Source: Mycolicibacterium vulneris (GTDB lineage: Bacteria; Actinomycetota; Actinomycetes; Mycobacteriales; Mycobacteriaceae). From it: DNA of 64,000 nt. The stretch lies in assembly GCF_002104765.1 (NCBI RefSeq), contig NZ_NCXM01000011.1:113275-177274 (forward strand). The letters are read 5' to 3'. A program made the position numbers and the translations under genes. The notes under the pieces are model-generated. The model had not been told where the DNA came from. It did no database searches and saw nothing but the letters and a program-made list of their open reading frames with translations. Numbering within the stretch: position 1 is the stretch's first letter; every line of letters begins with the position of its first letter. Positions 35,175 through 44,900 of this stretch are shown here, piece after piece.

Positions 35175-36340
35175 GAATTGTGCTGGCAAGCTTGGGAACT
35201 CGGGGTGATGTCGAGCCGTGCGCCACCATCGGTCGGGAGCTGCAGCGCCGAGGTCACGATGTCACCATGGCGGTGCCGCCCAACTACGTTAGCTTCGTCG
35301 AATCGGCGGGGCTTCCTGCGGTGCCCCACGGTCCCGACCAGGTTCGGCAGAACGCGGACATCGCCCGGAAATACGGGGAGACGCCGAACCCGGTCTTCAT
35401 GGCGTGGGTGATTGCAGAGGACCTCAAGCGACTGTGGCCGCAGCTGGGCACGGCGCTCACGTCGCTGGCGGACGGGGCCGACCTGGTGTTGACAGACGCG
35501 AGCCAGCAGGGGCTGGCCGCCAATGTTGCGGAATACTATGACATTCCGCAGGCTGCGCTGCACATCTACCCGCTCGGGCGTGATACGTGTACGCAAGTTA
35601 CCAAAGGGGCCGAAGACGCCCTGCGCCGAATGTTGGGCCTACCGGAGGAAACGGGGCCCTCGGTGCGACAACCGCTGGAGATTCAGGCCTACGACGAGCT
35701 CTTCTTCCCCGGGCTGGCAGCCGAGTGGGCGAAATGGGATGTCCGACGGCCTTTTGTCGGCGGTCTGACGCTGGAGCTGACGACGGACGTCGACGACGAG
35801 GTGTCGTCATGGATTGCCGCGGGAACGCCACCGATTTACTTCGGCTTTGGCAGCAGCGCGCGAGTCGCGTTTCACGCCGGCTTGCTCGAGATGATCAGCG
35901 GAGCCTGCACGCAATTGGGCGAGCGTGCGCTGATCTGCAGCGGCGTAAGTGATCTGGCCGATACCTCGCAATTCGACCACATAAAGGTGGTGAGCGCGGT
36001 GAACCACTCGGCCGTCTTTCCCGCTTGCCGCGCGGTCGTTCACCACGGGGGTCCCGGCACCACGTTCGCCGGCATACGCGCCGGCAAACCCACGTTGGCC
36101 CTTGCGGTTTCGGTCGATCAGCCGATGTGGGCCGCCGCGGTCGGCCAGCTGGGCGTCGGCATCGGACGGCACTTCTCCGCAACCACCCCGGATTCGCTGC
36201 TCGCCGATCTGCGGGCCATCCTCACTCCGCACTGCATCGCTCGAACCCTTGAGGTCGCCGCTCAGATGGCCACACCCGCCGAAAGCGCTGCCACGGCAGC
36301 CGATCTCCTGGAAGCTATGGTCGGCCAAGACTCGGACTGA
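35171..36340 (+). CDS. GT1-family glycosyltransferase (GtfA/UGT-like)
   Basis: A 389-residue GT-B enzyme: N-terminal acceptor domain (IVLASLGTRGDVEPCATIGR, family hallmark) and C-terminal donor domain with AVVHHGGPGTTFAGIRAGKP and the following LALAVSVDQPMWA, the nucleotide-sugar binding motif. Mycobacterial members (Rv1524, Rv1526c and the glycopeptidolipid transferases) glycosylate lipids or lipopeptides. It is co-translated with the UXS-like gene, so a pentose donor is plausible (inference). Confidence 0.88.
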   Translation: MRIVLASLGTRGDVEPCATIGRELQRRGHDVTMAVPPNYVSFVESAGLPAVPHGPDQVRQNADIARKYGETPNPVFMAWVIAEDLKRLWPQLGTALTSLADGADLVLTDASQQGLAANVAEYYDIPQAALHIYPLGRDTCTQVTKGAEDALRRMLGLPEETGPSVRQPLEIQAYDELFFPGLAAEWAKWDVRRPFVGGLTLELTTDVDDEVSSWIAAGTPPIYFGFGSSARVAFHAGLLEMISGACTQLGERALICSGVSDLADTSQFDHIKVVSAVNHSAVFPACRAVVHHGGPGTTFAGIRAGKPTLALAVSVDQPMWAAAVGQLGVGIGRHFSATTPDSLLADLRAILTPHCIARTLEVAAQMATPAESAATAADLLEAMVGQDSD

Positions 36341-36347
36341 ACCCCTG

Positions 36348-37079
36348 TCAGTGCTCGTCGTCCGAGTGGTGAATGTGCATGTCCGAAACGCCACGATATG
36401 ACGGGAAGCCGAAGTCGGGGAAGGCGCAGATGTCGCCGCGATTCCGGACCCGCTCTAACCAGTAAGTCTGATCGGCGGCCGTCGTGCAGGCGTAGAGCTT
36501 CATATACGTCGCCGCGAAGGGGAACACGAAACCATTGCCGACCGCCTGCCAGACGGCCGCCGCCACGCCGGGGGTTTCGACCCCTCGATAATCGTCCATC
36601 GCGATCACGCCCCGCTCGGCCGTGTGAGTCACGGCGAGCCTGATGTCATTGGCGACGCACTGGTAGGCATGACAACCGTCGATGTGGACGAAGCGCAGTG
36701 CCCGTTCGCCCAGATCGAGCGCCGATGATTCGCAGACCGCCAGCGTTGGCCGGCGGGTGTGGAACCGATCCCAGTTGGCCAGAAACTGGTGCTGATCCAG
36801 CCCCGAGTACTCCCGGCGCGGGGCCTGCGCGATGTCGGCGTGATCCATCACGGCGCCGAACAGATCGCAGATCACCAGGTCTTCATCGTCACGCAGGCCA
36901 TAACCCATCAAGATGGCGGACTTGCCGTGGTACGCGCCGATCTCCAACATGTCACCCTTGATGCCCTCGGCCGTCTGGCACGCGAGCAGCTGGCTGAAGA
37001 GCTCGACGTCGGCCTCGAAGAACCAGCCGTCGACGTTGTTCATCTGCTCGGTGTAGAGGGCCCAGGCGGCATCGCTCAT
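36348..37079 (-). CDS. Class I SAM-dependent methyltransferase
   Basis: A 243-residue protein of the Methyltransf_24-like group: GDMLEIGAYHGKSAILMGYG is the SAM motif I, LVICDLFGAVMDHADI follows, and ALRFVHIDGCHAYQCVANDI holds the second acidic motif. It ends with a His-rich tail (HIHHSDDEH). Related enzymes O-methylate sugars on surface glycolipids. It converges on the glycosyltransferase gene, so the UXS-like, GT and methyltransferase genes may build one methylated sugar. Confidence 0.82.
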   Translation of the reverse strand: MSDAAWALYTEQMNNVDGWFFEADVELFSQLLACQTAEGIKGDMLEIGAYHGKSAILMGYGLRDDEDLVICDLFGAVMDHADIAQAPRREYSGLDQHQFLANWDRFHTRRPTLAVCESSALDLGERALRFVHIDGCHAYQCVANDIRLAVTHTAERGVIAMDDYRGVETPGVAAAVWQAVGNGFVFPFAATYMKLYACTTAADQTYWLERVRNRGDICAFPDFGFPSYRGVSDMHIHHSDDEH

Positions 37080-37211
37080 TACGCGCTCCTGCGCATGGAG
37101 TCCTCCAGTGCGGTGTGGGCTGCCGATTTTCGCGCGGTCAATATGGCGAGCGCCTGCGGTTTGAACGGTATCAGTTCTGCGCCCCGCCGCAATCGATGCT
37201 GCAGCCGGGCG

Positions 37212-38543
37212 TCAACCCTCGACGGCGAACAGCCCCCACTCACCCGTCACACCCTTGAGGACGTGCTCGCCGCGAGCGGCGAAGCCGAGGCCCGACCCGG
37301 CGACCAGGTCGACGACGATGCGCGAAACGAACACCTCGCCGGCCCCGGCCGCCGCCGCCACACGCGCTGCGATGTGGACGGCGATGCCGCTGATGTCGCC
37401 GCCGTCGCGCAACTCGACCTCACGCGTGTGTACGCCGGCCCGCACCTCGAGGCCCAGGCTCCGCATTACGTCGCGGATCGCCATGGCGCACCGGATGGCG
37501 CGGGCGGGCCCGTCGAACCGGGCGAGGAAGCCGTCGCCCGTCGTGTTGACCTCACAACCCTGGAACCGTGCGAGCTGGCGCCGTACCTGGGCGTCGTGCC
37601 TGCCGAGCAGCTCCTTCCATCGCTGGTCGCCAAGCTCGACCGCCCGCTTCGTGGAGTCGACGATGTCGGTGAACAACACCGTGGCCAGGACGCGCTCGAC
37701 CGCCGGCTGCGGGCGGACGCCGGTAAGGAACTCCTCGACCTCATCGAGCAGGGCATCGGCGTCGCCCGTAAAGAACAGATGGTCGGCGCCGTCGATCTCG
37801 ACGAACTTGGCCCCGGGGATGCGGTCGGCGAGGTAACGACCCATCTCAAGCCTCACCATCCGGTCGTCGCGCCGGTGCACCACGAGCGTCGGCGCCTGGA
37901 TCGTGGGCAGCACGTCGCGGATGTCCAATTGCGGGTAGAGGGCGAAGATGTTGCGGACCATGCCCGGACTGGCGGCCACCCGCTGCAGCCGCGCCCACCA
38001 GCGGCGGAAGTCGGCGTCGCCCCGCCGGCCCGGAGCCCATGCGCCCAATCCGACGCCCTCACCCCAGCCTTTGGCACTCACCTCAACCAACGCCGACAGC
38101 TGCTCCTCGGTGACGCCGAGCGGATAGTCCGTCGTCCGGAGCAGGCGAGAGAACGAGCCATACAGGACAAGCGCATTCACGCGATCGGGATGGCCGGCCG
38201 CCGTCAGGATCGCCATCGTGCCGCCTTCCGAAACGCCCACGAGATCGGCGCGTTCACATCCGGCCGCGTCCATGACGGCGCGCAGGTCGTCGACGGACTC
38301 TTCCAATGTCGGCGCGTGCATCACCGGATCCGAAAGGCCGGTGCCCCGCTTGTCGAAGGTGACGACGCGACGAAAGGACGCGAGCCGCGAGTAGAAGTGA
38401 ACGACCGACGGCTCCTCAGACATGATGTCGAGGTGCGAGATGAAGCCGGGCGCGACGACGAGGTCGGGCCCCTCTCCCGTCACCGAGTACGCGATGTTCA
38501 GGCCGCCACTCTTCGCATAGTGAATGTCCGGGGGGACGTTCAT
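37212..38543 (-). CDS. Alpha/beta-hydrolase fused to a class III nucleotide cyclase domain
   Basis: A 443-residue fusion resembling LipJ/Rv1900c. Residues 1-265 form an alpha/beta hydrolase with the nucleophile elbow VGVSEGGTMA (G-x-S-x-G), Asp in HRRDDRMV and His in GADHLFF. Residues 275-443 form a class III cyclase domain: LATVLFTDIVDSTKRA with the first metal Asp, NTTGDGFLARFD with the second, AGVHTREVELRDGG, and GIAVHIAARVA. The hydrolase half may sense or process a small ligand that tunes cyclase activity. It is divergent from the VOC gene. Confidence 0.9.
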   Translation of the reverse strand: MNVPPDIHYAKSGGLNIAYSVTGEGPDLVVAPGFISHLDIMSEEPSVVHFYSRLASFRRVVTFDKRGTGLSDPVMHAPTLEESVDDLRAVMDAAGCERADLVGVSEGGTMAILTAAGHPDRVNALVLYGSFSRLLRTTDYPLGVTEEQLSALVEVSAKGWGEGVGLGAWAPGRRGDADFRRWWARLQRVAASPGMVRNIFALYPQLDIRDVLPTIQAPTLVVHRRDDRMVRLEMGRYLADRIPGAKFVEIDGADHLFFTGDADALLDEVEEFLTGVRPQPAVERVLATVLFTDIVDSTKRAVELGDQRWKELLGRHDAQVRRQLARFQGCEVNTTGDGFLARFDGPARAIRCAMAIRDVMRSLGLEVRAGVHTREVELRDGGDISGIAVHIAARVAAAAGAGEVFVSRIVVDLVAGSGLGFAARGEHVLKGVTGEWGLFAVEG

Positions 38544-38640
38544 GGTCGAACCTTACGCCGCGGGGGCGATGCCAAGGCCCACTTGACGGTCGACGCAGCG
38601 ATGCAGAAATCGGGCTGCGGAAACCGATACCGTGCATTGC

Positions 38641-39009
38641 ATGCGTCGTGTGGACTACGTCATTCACTATGTCGAGTCGCTGCGCCGGTCTATGGCGTTT
38701 TACCGCGACGTGATCGGGCTCCGGGTGCGAATCGAAGGCGATGGCTATGTCGAGTTCGAAATGGAGAACACGAAGTTCTCGCTTTTCGAACGCTCGAAGC
38801 TGCCCGAGCTCATCGGTCGCGAAGGCGGCAACCCGCCCTGCGGTGAGATCGGCTTCCTGATCGACGACGTCGATGCGGAAGCGGCACGGTTGCGAGGGCT
38901 CGGTGTCGACATCCTGACCGGACCGGTGGATCGACCATGGCACGAAAGGACGCTGCACATCGCCGACCCCGACGGCAACATCATCGAATTCGCGCAGAAG
39001 CTGCGGTGA
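38641..39009 (+). CDS. VOC-family (glyoxalase/bleomycin-resistance fold) protein
   Basis: A 122-residue single-domain VOC protein: RRVDYVIHYVESLRRSMAFY, DGYVEFEMENTKFSLFE and HIADPDGNIIEFAQKLR, with His and Glu positions fit for a metal site. A GTG nine bases upstream is an alternative start. Its stop overlaps the start of the kinase-MurQ gene (GTGA), a tight coupling that makes it a likely member of the same pathway, perhaps as a lactoylglutathione-lyase-like or binding protein. Confidence 0.8.
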   Translation: MRRVDYVIHYVESLRRSMAFYRDVIGLRVRIEGDGYVEFEMENTKFSLFERSKLPELIGREGGNPPCGEIGFLIDDVDAEAARLRGLGVDILTGPVDRPWHERTLHIADPDGNIIEFAQKLR

Positions 39010-40730
39010 TCCTCGCCGTCGACCTCGGTAAGACCTCCTGCCGGGCCGCGGCAGGCGGCCGCAGGGCCGAGGGCGCGGGCGCGCCGGGGCTCGCGACCCC
39101 TGGCGGCGTACGGGCCGCGGAGGCGGCGATCCTGGCCTTGGCCAGCAAGCTAGCGCGGGATTTCGGCCCGGTCGACGAGGTGATGGTGGGCGCGGCCGGG
39201 GCGCTGGCGGCGCCGGGCGCGGCGCGTGCTCTGGGCGATGCATTGCTGAAATCGCTTGGGGCGCAACGCGTCGCCGTGACGAGTGACGCGGTGATCGCGC
39301 ACGCGGGCGCGCTGAACGGGGAGCCGGGCATCGTGCTGATCGTGGGCACCGGTGTCGTGGCGCTCTCCATCGACGCGAACGGCGTGCTGCGCACCACCGA
39401 CGGTTGGGGTCCCTGGCTGGGCGACGAGGGCGGCGGCGCGTGGATCGGCGCCGCCGGACTGCGCGCGGCGTTGCGCGCTCATGACGGCCGCGGACCGTCC
39501 ACCACGCTGCTCGACGCCGCCCGCGCCCGCTTCGGCGCACCGAAGACCTGGCCCGCGCAGCTCACCGGTGCCGCCGCGCTCGCGTCGTTCGCGCCGGACG
39601 TCCTAGCCGCACATGGTGACGCCGCGGCGCTGGCGATCATCAGCGCCGCCTCCGAGGCGCTCGCCGCGACCGCCCGCGCGGCCGGGGATGGCCCGGTGGC
39701 GATGGTCGGCGGACTGGCGGGAGTCCAGGCGCTGCGCGCGCAGCTGGACCTCATCCCGGCCGCCGGCGACGCGCTCGACGGCGCGCTGCAACTACGGACG
39801 ATCCACGAGCCGTATGTGATTCGCGTGCAGGCGGATCCGAAAGCCGTTGTCCCGCAAGGACTCGATGCGCTCGCCACCGAGGCGGTGCGGCCAGACCTCG
39901 ACGATCTCGACGCGCGCCCCATCGCCGAGGTCGTCGCGCTGCTCGTTGCCGCCGAAGCCGAAGCGCACGGCGCGGTGGCGGCGGCGGTCCCGCGGATCGC
40001 CGCGGCGGCCGACGCGATCGCGGCGCGGCTCGAGCGCGGCGGCCGCCTCGTCTACGCCGGTGCCGGAACGCCCGGGCGGCTCGGAGTGCTCGACGCGGCC
40101 GAGTGCGCGCCGACGTTCGGCACCGACCTGGTGCGCGGCGTGATCGCCGGCGGACCGGCGGCGCTGACCGAGGCGATCGAGGGCGCCGAAGACGCGTTCG
40201 ATCCCGCCGATCTCGCCGACCTGACCGCCGCCGACGCGCTCGTCGGGATCACGGCGTCGGGCCGCACGCCGTATGTGCTCGGGGCGCTTGAGCACGCCCG
40301 CGCGGCGGGCGCCCTGACCGTCGCGATCGTCAACAACCCGGGCAGCGAGGCGTCCGCCGACGTGGTGATCGAGCTGCTGACCGGGCCCGAAGTGCTCGCC
40401 GGCTCCACGCGGCTAACCGCGGGAACGGCGCAAAAGGTGGTGCTCAACGCGTTATCGACGAGCGTGATGATCGCGCTCGGCAAGGCGTATGGACCGCGGA
40501 TGGTCGACGTGCGCGCGACCAATGCGAAGGTGCGCCGCCGAGCGGTACGGATCGTCCGCGACGCAGCCGGCGTCGACGAGGAGGCCGCGACCGCCGCGCT
40601 CGCCGCCGCGGGCGGTCACGCCAAGACCGCGATCGTGGCACTGCTCGCGGGCGTCGACGCGGCCGAGGCCGCCGCCCGGCTCGACCGGGCGCGCGGACGC
40701 GTGCGGGACGCCCTGGGTGGACATGAATGA
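39006..40730 (+). CDS. Amino-sugar kinase (BadF/NagK-like) fused to MurNAc-6-phosphate etherase (MurQ)
   Basis: A 574-residue fusion. Residues 1-280 are an ASKHA-fold kinase of the N-acetylglucosamine/MurNAc-kinase type: VDLGKTSCRA (phosphate 1), IVGTGVVALS, GDEGGGAWIGAAGL (BadF-type acidic motif) and VGGLAGVQAL (adenosine). Residues 288-572 are a full MurQ SIS-domain etherase: YAGAGTPGRLGVLDAAECAP with the catalytic Glu, TEAIEGAEDAF with the second, ITASGRTPYV and SGRTP/AGTAQK sugar-phosphate loops. Together they would phosphorylate MurNAc and split off lactate, giving GlcNAc-6-P. MurQ is not a usual mycobacterial gene. Very GC-rich codon use here hints at transfer from another actinobacterium. 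Confidence 0.85.
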   Translation: MILAVDLGKTSCRAAAGGRRAEGAGAPGLATPGGVRAAEAAILALASKLARDFGPVDEVMVGAAGALAAPGAARALGDALLKSLGAQRVAVTSDAVIAHAGALNGEPGIVLIVGTGVVALSIDANGVLRTTDGWGPWLGDEGGGAWIGAAGLRAALRAHDGRGPSTTLLDAARARFGAPKTWPAQLTGAAALASFAPDVLAAHGDAAALAIISAASEALAATARAAGDGPVAMVGGLAGVQALRAQLDLIPAAGDALDGALQLRTIHEPYVIRVQADPKAVVPQGLDALATEAVRPDLDDLDARPIAEVVALLVAAEAEAHGAVAAAVPRIAAAADAIAARLERGGRLVYAGAGTPGRLGVLDAAECAPTFGTDLVRGVIAGGPAALTEAIEGAEDAFDPADLADLTAADALVGITASGRTPYVLGALEHARAAGALTVAIVNNPGSEASADVVIELLTGPEVLAGSTRLTAGTAQKVVLNALSTSVMIALGKAYGPRMVDVRATNAKVRRRAVRIVRDAAGVDEEAATAALAAAGGHAKTAIVALLAGVDAAEAAARLDRARGRVRDALGGHE

Positions 40731-40763
40731 AGGCGTCCCGCGGGCAGGCGCTACGCCCGTATC

Positions 40764-41561
40764 GTGAGGACCGTGTGTGAGCCAGCGTGTGGCCGGCCAG
40801 CCCACATCAGCCGCCGTCAGCTGCTGATGATGGCCGGCAGCGCTGGCGTGGCATCCCTGGTCGGCGGCTGCTCGAGGGCGACTTCTGAGTCGGCTTCTGA
40901 GTCCCGCCCGAAGCCACCTTCGGCTTCGACTTCTCCCCCGACGCCGACAATCAGTGCAAGCCTGACCGCTGCGACTTCGGCACTGTTGCTATGCCGGGAC
41001 GCCTGGGGCGCGCGACCGGCCCGCTCCGGAGGGAAGCGCCACACCATCACCCGGATGACTCTCCACCACGAGGCTGTCGTCCTTGGCGAAAACCGCAATG
41101 CCCCAAGCCATCTCCGGCAGGATCAGCGATACCACCAGGACCAGCACGGGTGGATCGACATCGCCTATCACGTCGGCATCGACCGCAATGGCAACATCTA
41201 TGAACTGCGGAGCACCGAGCTCGCGGGCGACACCGCGACTGACTACGACACGACGGGACATTTCCTGGTCCTCTGCGAAGGAGACTTCGATCAAGAGGCT
41301 GTGCCGGAAGCCCAGCTCCAGGGAGCAGCTCGCGCGTTCGCCTGGGCGGCTCAGAATTTTCACATTTCGGCCGACACACTGGCGGGCCACCGGGACCTGG
41401 CCCAAACCTCTTGCCCGGGTGGAAACCTGTATGCCCACATTTCCTCGGGCGACCTCAAGCGCCGCATTGACGACCTGCTCGGCGCGGGCGGAGTGGACCT
41501 GCAGCGCTTCTGCGGTCCCGACGCGGCCGCACGAGTCGCGTCAATCGAGACCGGCGACTGA
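40764..41561 (+). CDS. N-acetylmuramoyl-L-alanine amidase (Amidase_2/PGRP), Tat-exported lipoprotein
   Basis: A 265-residue exported enzyme. The N-terminus has a twin-arginine motif (SRRQLLMM) followed by a hydrophobic core and a lipobox (LVGGC). After a Ser/Pro linker comes an Amidase_2/PGRP domain: MTLHHEAVV with the first zinc His, YHVGIDRNGNIYELR, AGHRDLAQTSCPGGNLY with the second His and the Cys/Zn ligand. It cuts the bond between MurNAc and L-Ala in peptidoglycan, releasing the sugar chain substrate for the upstream kinase-MurQ fusion. The 33-bp gap implies a shared transcript. Confidence 0.88.
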   Translation: MRTVCEPACGRPAHISRRQLLMMAGSAGVASLVGGCSRATSESASESRPKPPSASTSPPTPTISASLTAATSALLLCRDAWGARPARSGGKRHTITRMTLHHEAVVLGENRNAPSHLRQDQRYHQDQHGWIDIAYHVGIDRNGNIYELRSTELAGDTATDYDTTGHFLVLCEGDFDQEAVPEAQLQGAARAFAWAAQNFHISADTLAGHRDLAQTSCPGGNLYAHISSGDLKRRIDDLLGAGGVDLQRFCGPDAAARVASIETGD

Positions 41562-41675
41562 CCTGCGATCCCCTGAGGCGCTCGTCGGCGGAGCCGCCGG
41601 GACTCGAATCGCCGGAATGTTTGTAGTCCCGTAACAGCGGGCATTTCGCTGAAACAGGCGGAAAAAGGGGTCAGC

Positions 41676-41906
41676 ATGTCGGTCACGCATCTCGACGGTT
41701 TCGCCAACTCCTGTCAGGAGGCCGTGAAGGCCGTCCTCCATGCCATCACCGCTCAGGGGGAGGAACGCCGAGGACATCTCTCGGACGCCAAATCGGCAGT
41801 AGACATGGCGCTGCGCGATGCCCACAGCGGTGAGGAATGGCACTTGGCCGAGCACCTACGCCAGGGAATCAAGGATGTGGAGACCCGCCTGCGCGACGCT
41901 TCCTAG
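41676..41906 (+). CDS. Small helical hypothetical protein
   Basis: A 76-residue hydrophilic helical protein (AKSAVDMALRDAHSGEEWHL is a typical stretch) without signal or membrane segment. GGAAAAAGGGGTC upstream supplies a ribosome-binding region. It lies downstream of the amidase gene on the same strand. No family recognised. Confidence 0.55.
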   Translation: MSVTHLDGFANSCQEAVKAVLHAITAQGEERRGHLSDAKSAVDMALRDAHSGEEWHLAEHLRQGIKDVETRLRDAS

Positions 41907-41973
41907 CCGCGGGCCGTTCCCCGCGGCAGACGGCCGCAACAATGCGGGCCACGGCTCCTCAGAACGAACGAGT

Positions 41974-44900
41974 TCACCCGGCCCACACGTCCTCGACGTA
42001 GTGGTCGGATTCGATGAGACCGTTCAGCCAATCGCGGGCCTGATCGTTGTCAGCACCCGTCCGTGCCCGATAGATGTCGAGGAAGGACCCGCGCACCGCC
42101 GGCGCCATCCGCGCGCCGTCGCCGCACACGTAGACGTGGGTATCCTTGCCCGGGTCGCCCAACAGGTTCCACACTTCGTCGGCGTCCGCGGCGATCCGGT
42201 CCTGCACGTAGCGAGCCCCATCCTGGGGCGCACGGGAGAAGGCTGGGCGCATCTGCACGATACCGATCGCTTCGGCCTGCTCGAACCGGTCTCGGAAGAT
42301 GTAATCGACCTGCGGGTCACGCACCCCGAAGAAGCACAACGCGGGCTCCACCGGTGCGCCGGCCTGTTGTGCGGCGAGTCGGTCACCGAGGAAACCGAGG
42401 AACGGTGCGACGCCGGTACCGGCGCTGACCAGGATCACGTTCTTGGCCGGATCGGCACCGGCGCGGAACGCCTGCCGAGCCGGGTCCACGCGGGCCCGGA
42501 TCACCTGTCCGGGTTGGACTGTCGCGAGGTAGTTGGACGCGACACCTTTGAACAGGCCGTGACCGGAACGGGCCGGCGCGTCGAGCACACTGACGACCAG
42601 TCCTACGGTGCGGGGCGACAGCATTGACGATGATGCGATCGAATAGTGCCTAGGCACCATCGGATCCAGTAGTTCGAGAAGTTCGGCACCGGTGAGAACG
42701 CAAGCCGGGTATTCGTCGAGGCACTCCAACACGCTGAGCGGACAGCCGTCTGGAGCCTCGGCCAGTTCGTTGAGCCGCTGGCGCTCTGAAGGACTGCTGT
42801 TGGCCACCGCAAGGCTGCGTAATTGACTGCTGGTCACCGGTTTCCGCAATTCGACGAAGTGCGTGAGAAGTTCTCGCGCGCTGACCTCTCGGTCCAGCGC
42901 GATCAGCCGCCGCGAGCTGCGCCGGGGATTGATCGCCAGCCGCAGTCCAGGGTCGATGCCGAGTTGCGCCAACACCGCGTCGACTACCTCGGGTGGGTTG
43001 TCGGCCATCACCGTGAGGTGATCGCCCGTTCGGTAGTCGATTCCGTCCGGAAGCTCCACGCGGACATTGGTTTTGGCTTGACCCACCCCGGGGCTGACCA
43101 GTTGGGTGTTCTCGACGATGGTCATCGGGATCACCGACGACCGTGCGTCCATCGCCGCCGTGACCGGGCCAACGATCCGGCGCAGCTCGTAGAGCGGCTC
43201 GGCCGCATCCGTGAGCGGCGCGGCGTCGGGGTCTCCGAAGCGTTCGGCCAACGATGACCACAGCGCGGCTGCGAACTCTTCGATCGTGCCAACCATATCT
43301 CCCGAGGTGTCGGCCGCTGCCCGCGAGACCAGTCGGTTGGCTCCCAGCTCGCCGAGGCGCTCGTCGATGCGCCGCGGGATCACTTGATAGGTGTCCGCCC
43401 AGTTGTGGTCACCCACACCGAGAACCGCGACGTTGGGTGCTGGATTCAGCGTGGTATTCGCGTCGAGCAGCCAGTTGAGGAAGGCGCGCGCGTCGTCGGT
43501 CGGCTGTCCGTTATAGGAGGACGCGATGATCAGGACCGCCTCGGCTTCGGGGAAACCGCCGACGGCATCGTCGAGGGGGGCCACCGTGGCCGTGCAGCCC
43601 AGTGCTGTTGCATCGTCGGCGAATTGGCGGGCCAGGGCACGACACGTACCAAGGTTGGAGCCGTGAAACACGGTCAGCCGGGTGCCGGCCATGATCGCCG
43701 TCGGGTGCTGCGCTTCGTTCTGGGTGGCGACGCCCTCAACGCCTGGTGTATCGGCCTGGCGCTCCTGTGGGGTGCGCCGGACGACATCGAGACGGAATCC
43801 GACCGGCCGACGACTGGTGGGGGTTTCCCATTGCGGCACATAGTGGTAGGTGTCGATGAGCCGGTAGCGATGTACTACCCGGGCCACCGCCATGGCCGCC
43901 TCATGCAGCGCGAACTGCCGGCCGATGCAGGATCGTGCCCCGGTTCCGAAGGGTTTGAACAGCGCGGTCGGCCGGCCCGCCGAACGTTCGGGAGCGAACC
44001 GCTCGGGATCGAAGAGTTCGACATTGTCGCCCCACTGCGGCTGGCGATGCAATGCGCCGGTGAGTACCGTGACCGCCTCGCCGCGCTTGATCGGATACTT
44101 GCCGCCGATCACAGTGTCTTCCAAGGCCATTCGATCGAAATTCAGCACCGGCGGAGACAGCCGCAGGGTTTCCTCGATCACCTGCCGCAGATAGGTCAGC
44201 TTGCCGATGTCGTCGTAGCCGGGCAAGTAGTCGTCTACGGTTCCGAAAACGCTGTCCACCTCGGCCTGCACCCGGTGCAGCACCGTCGGATCGCTGACGA
44301 TGTTGTAGAGCGTGTTGGGCATCAACTCCGACGTGGTGAGCTGCCCGGCGATCAGGAAGGTCATGATCTGATTACGAATATTCTCGGTGTCCAGTACCGG
44401 TTTGCCGCTCGGATCCTGTTGCAGCATAAGCGCCAACAGGTCGTCAAACTCACGGTCGCCGGATCGGTGCTCGGCTATGAGTCCGTCGATGAACGTGTGC
44501 AACGTGGCCAATTCTTCGATGAACACCGGCGTCGGCTCGTCTGATACGAGCTCACCGAGGGCGGTAGTGAAGCTCTGTGGGATCGGAGCCAGGCCGGGAC
44601 AGTCGAAAGAGTCGAAGCGCGAACCGAATCCCGCGAGCGCCACGGTGTCCATGGCCAGCTTCTGCAAGTCATTCGACACGTCCACCGGCCCGACCCCCGC
44701 GCTGGCGTCCCACCGCTCGATCAGTTTGCAGTTGATGTCCACGATCGCGGCGTGGTAGGTGCGCAGACCCGCGTAACTGAAACCCGGTAACAGCACGTCG
44801 TGGGCGCGCTGCCAATTCGGTTCGCCGTGGTAGGCCGTGAACAGACCGTCACCGGCCAACGGCCTGACTCGGGCGAGGGTCGGCGTCAGGTTCTTGGCGA

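Noticed and set aside
36759..38846. Very long rightward frame opposite the methyltransferase and hydrolase-cyclase genes
   Set aside because: Shadow of high-GC leftward genes. It crosses two real genes and lacks any family motif.
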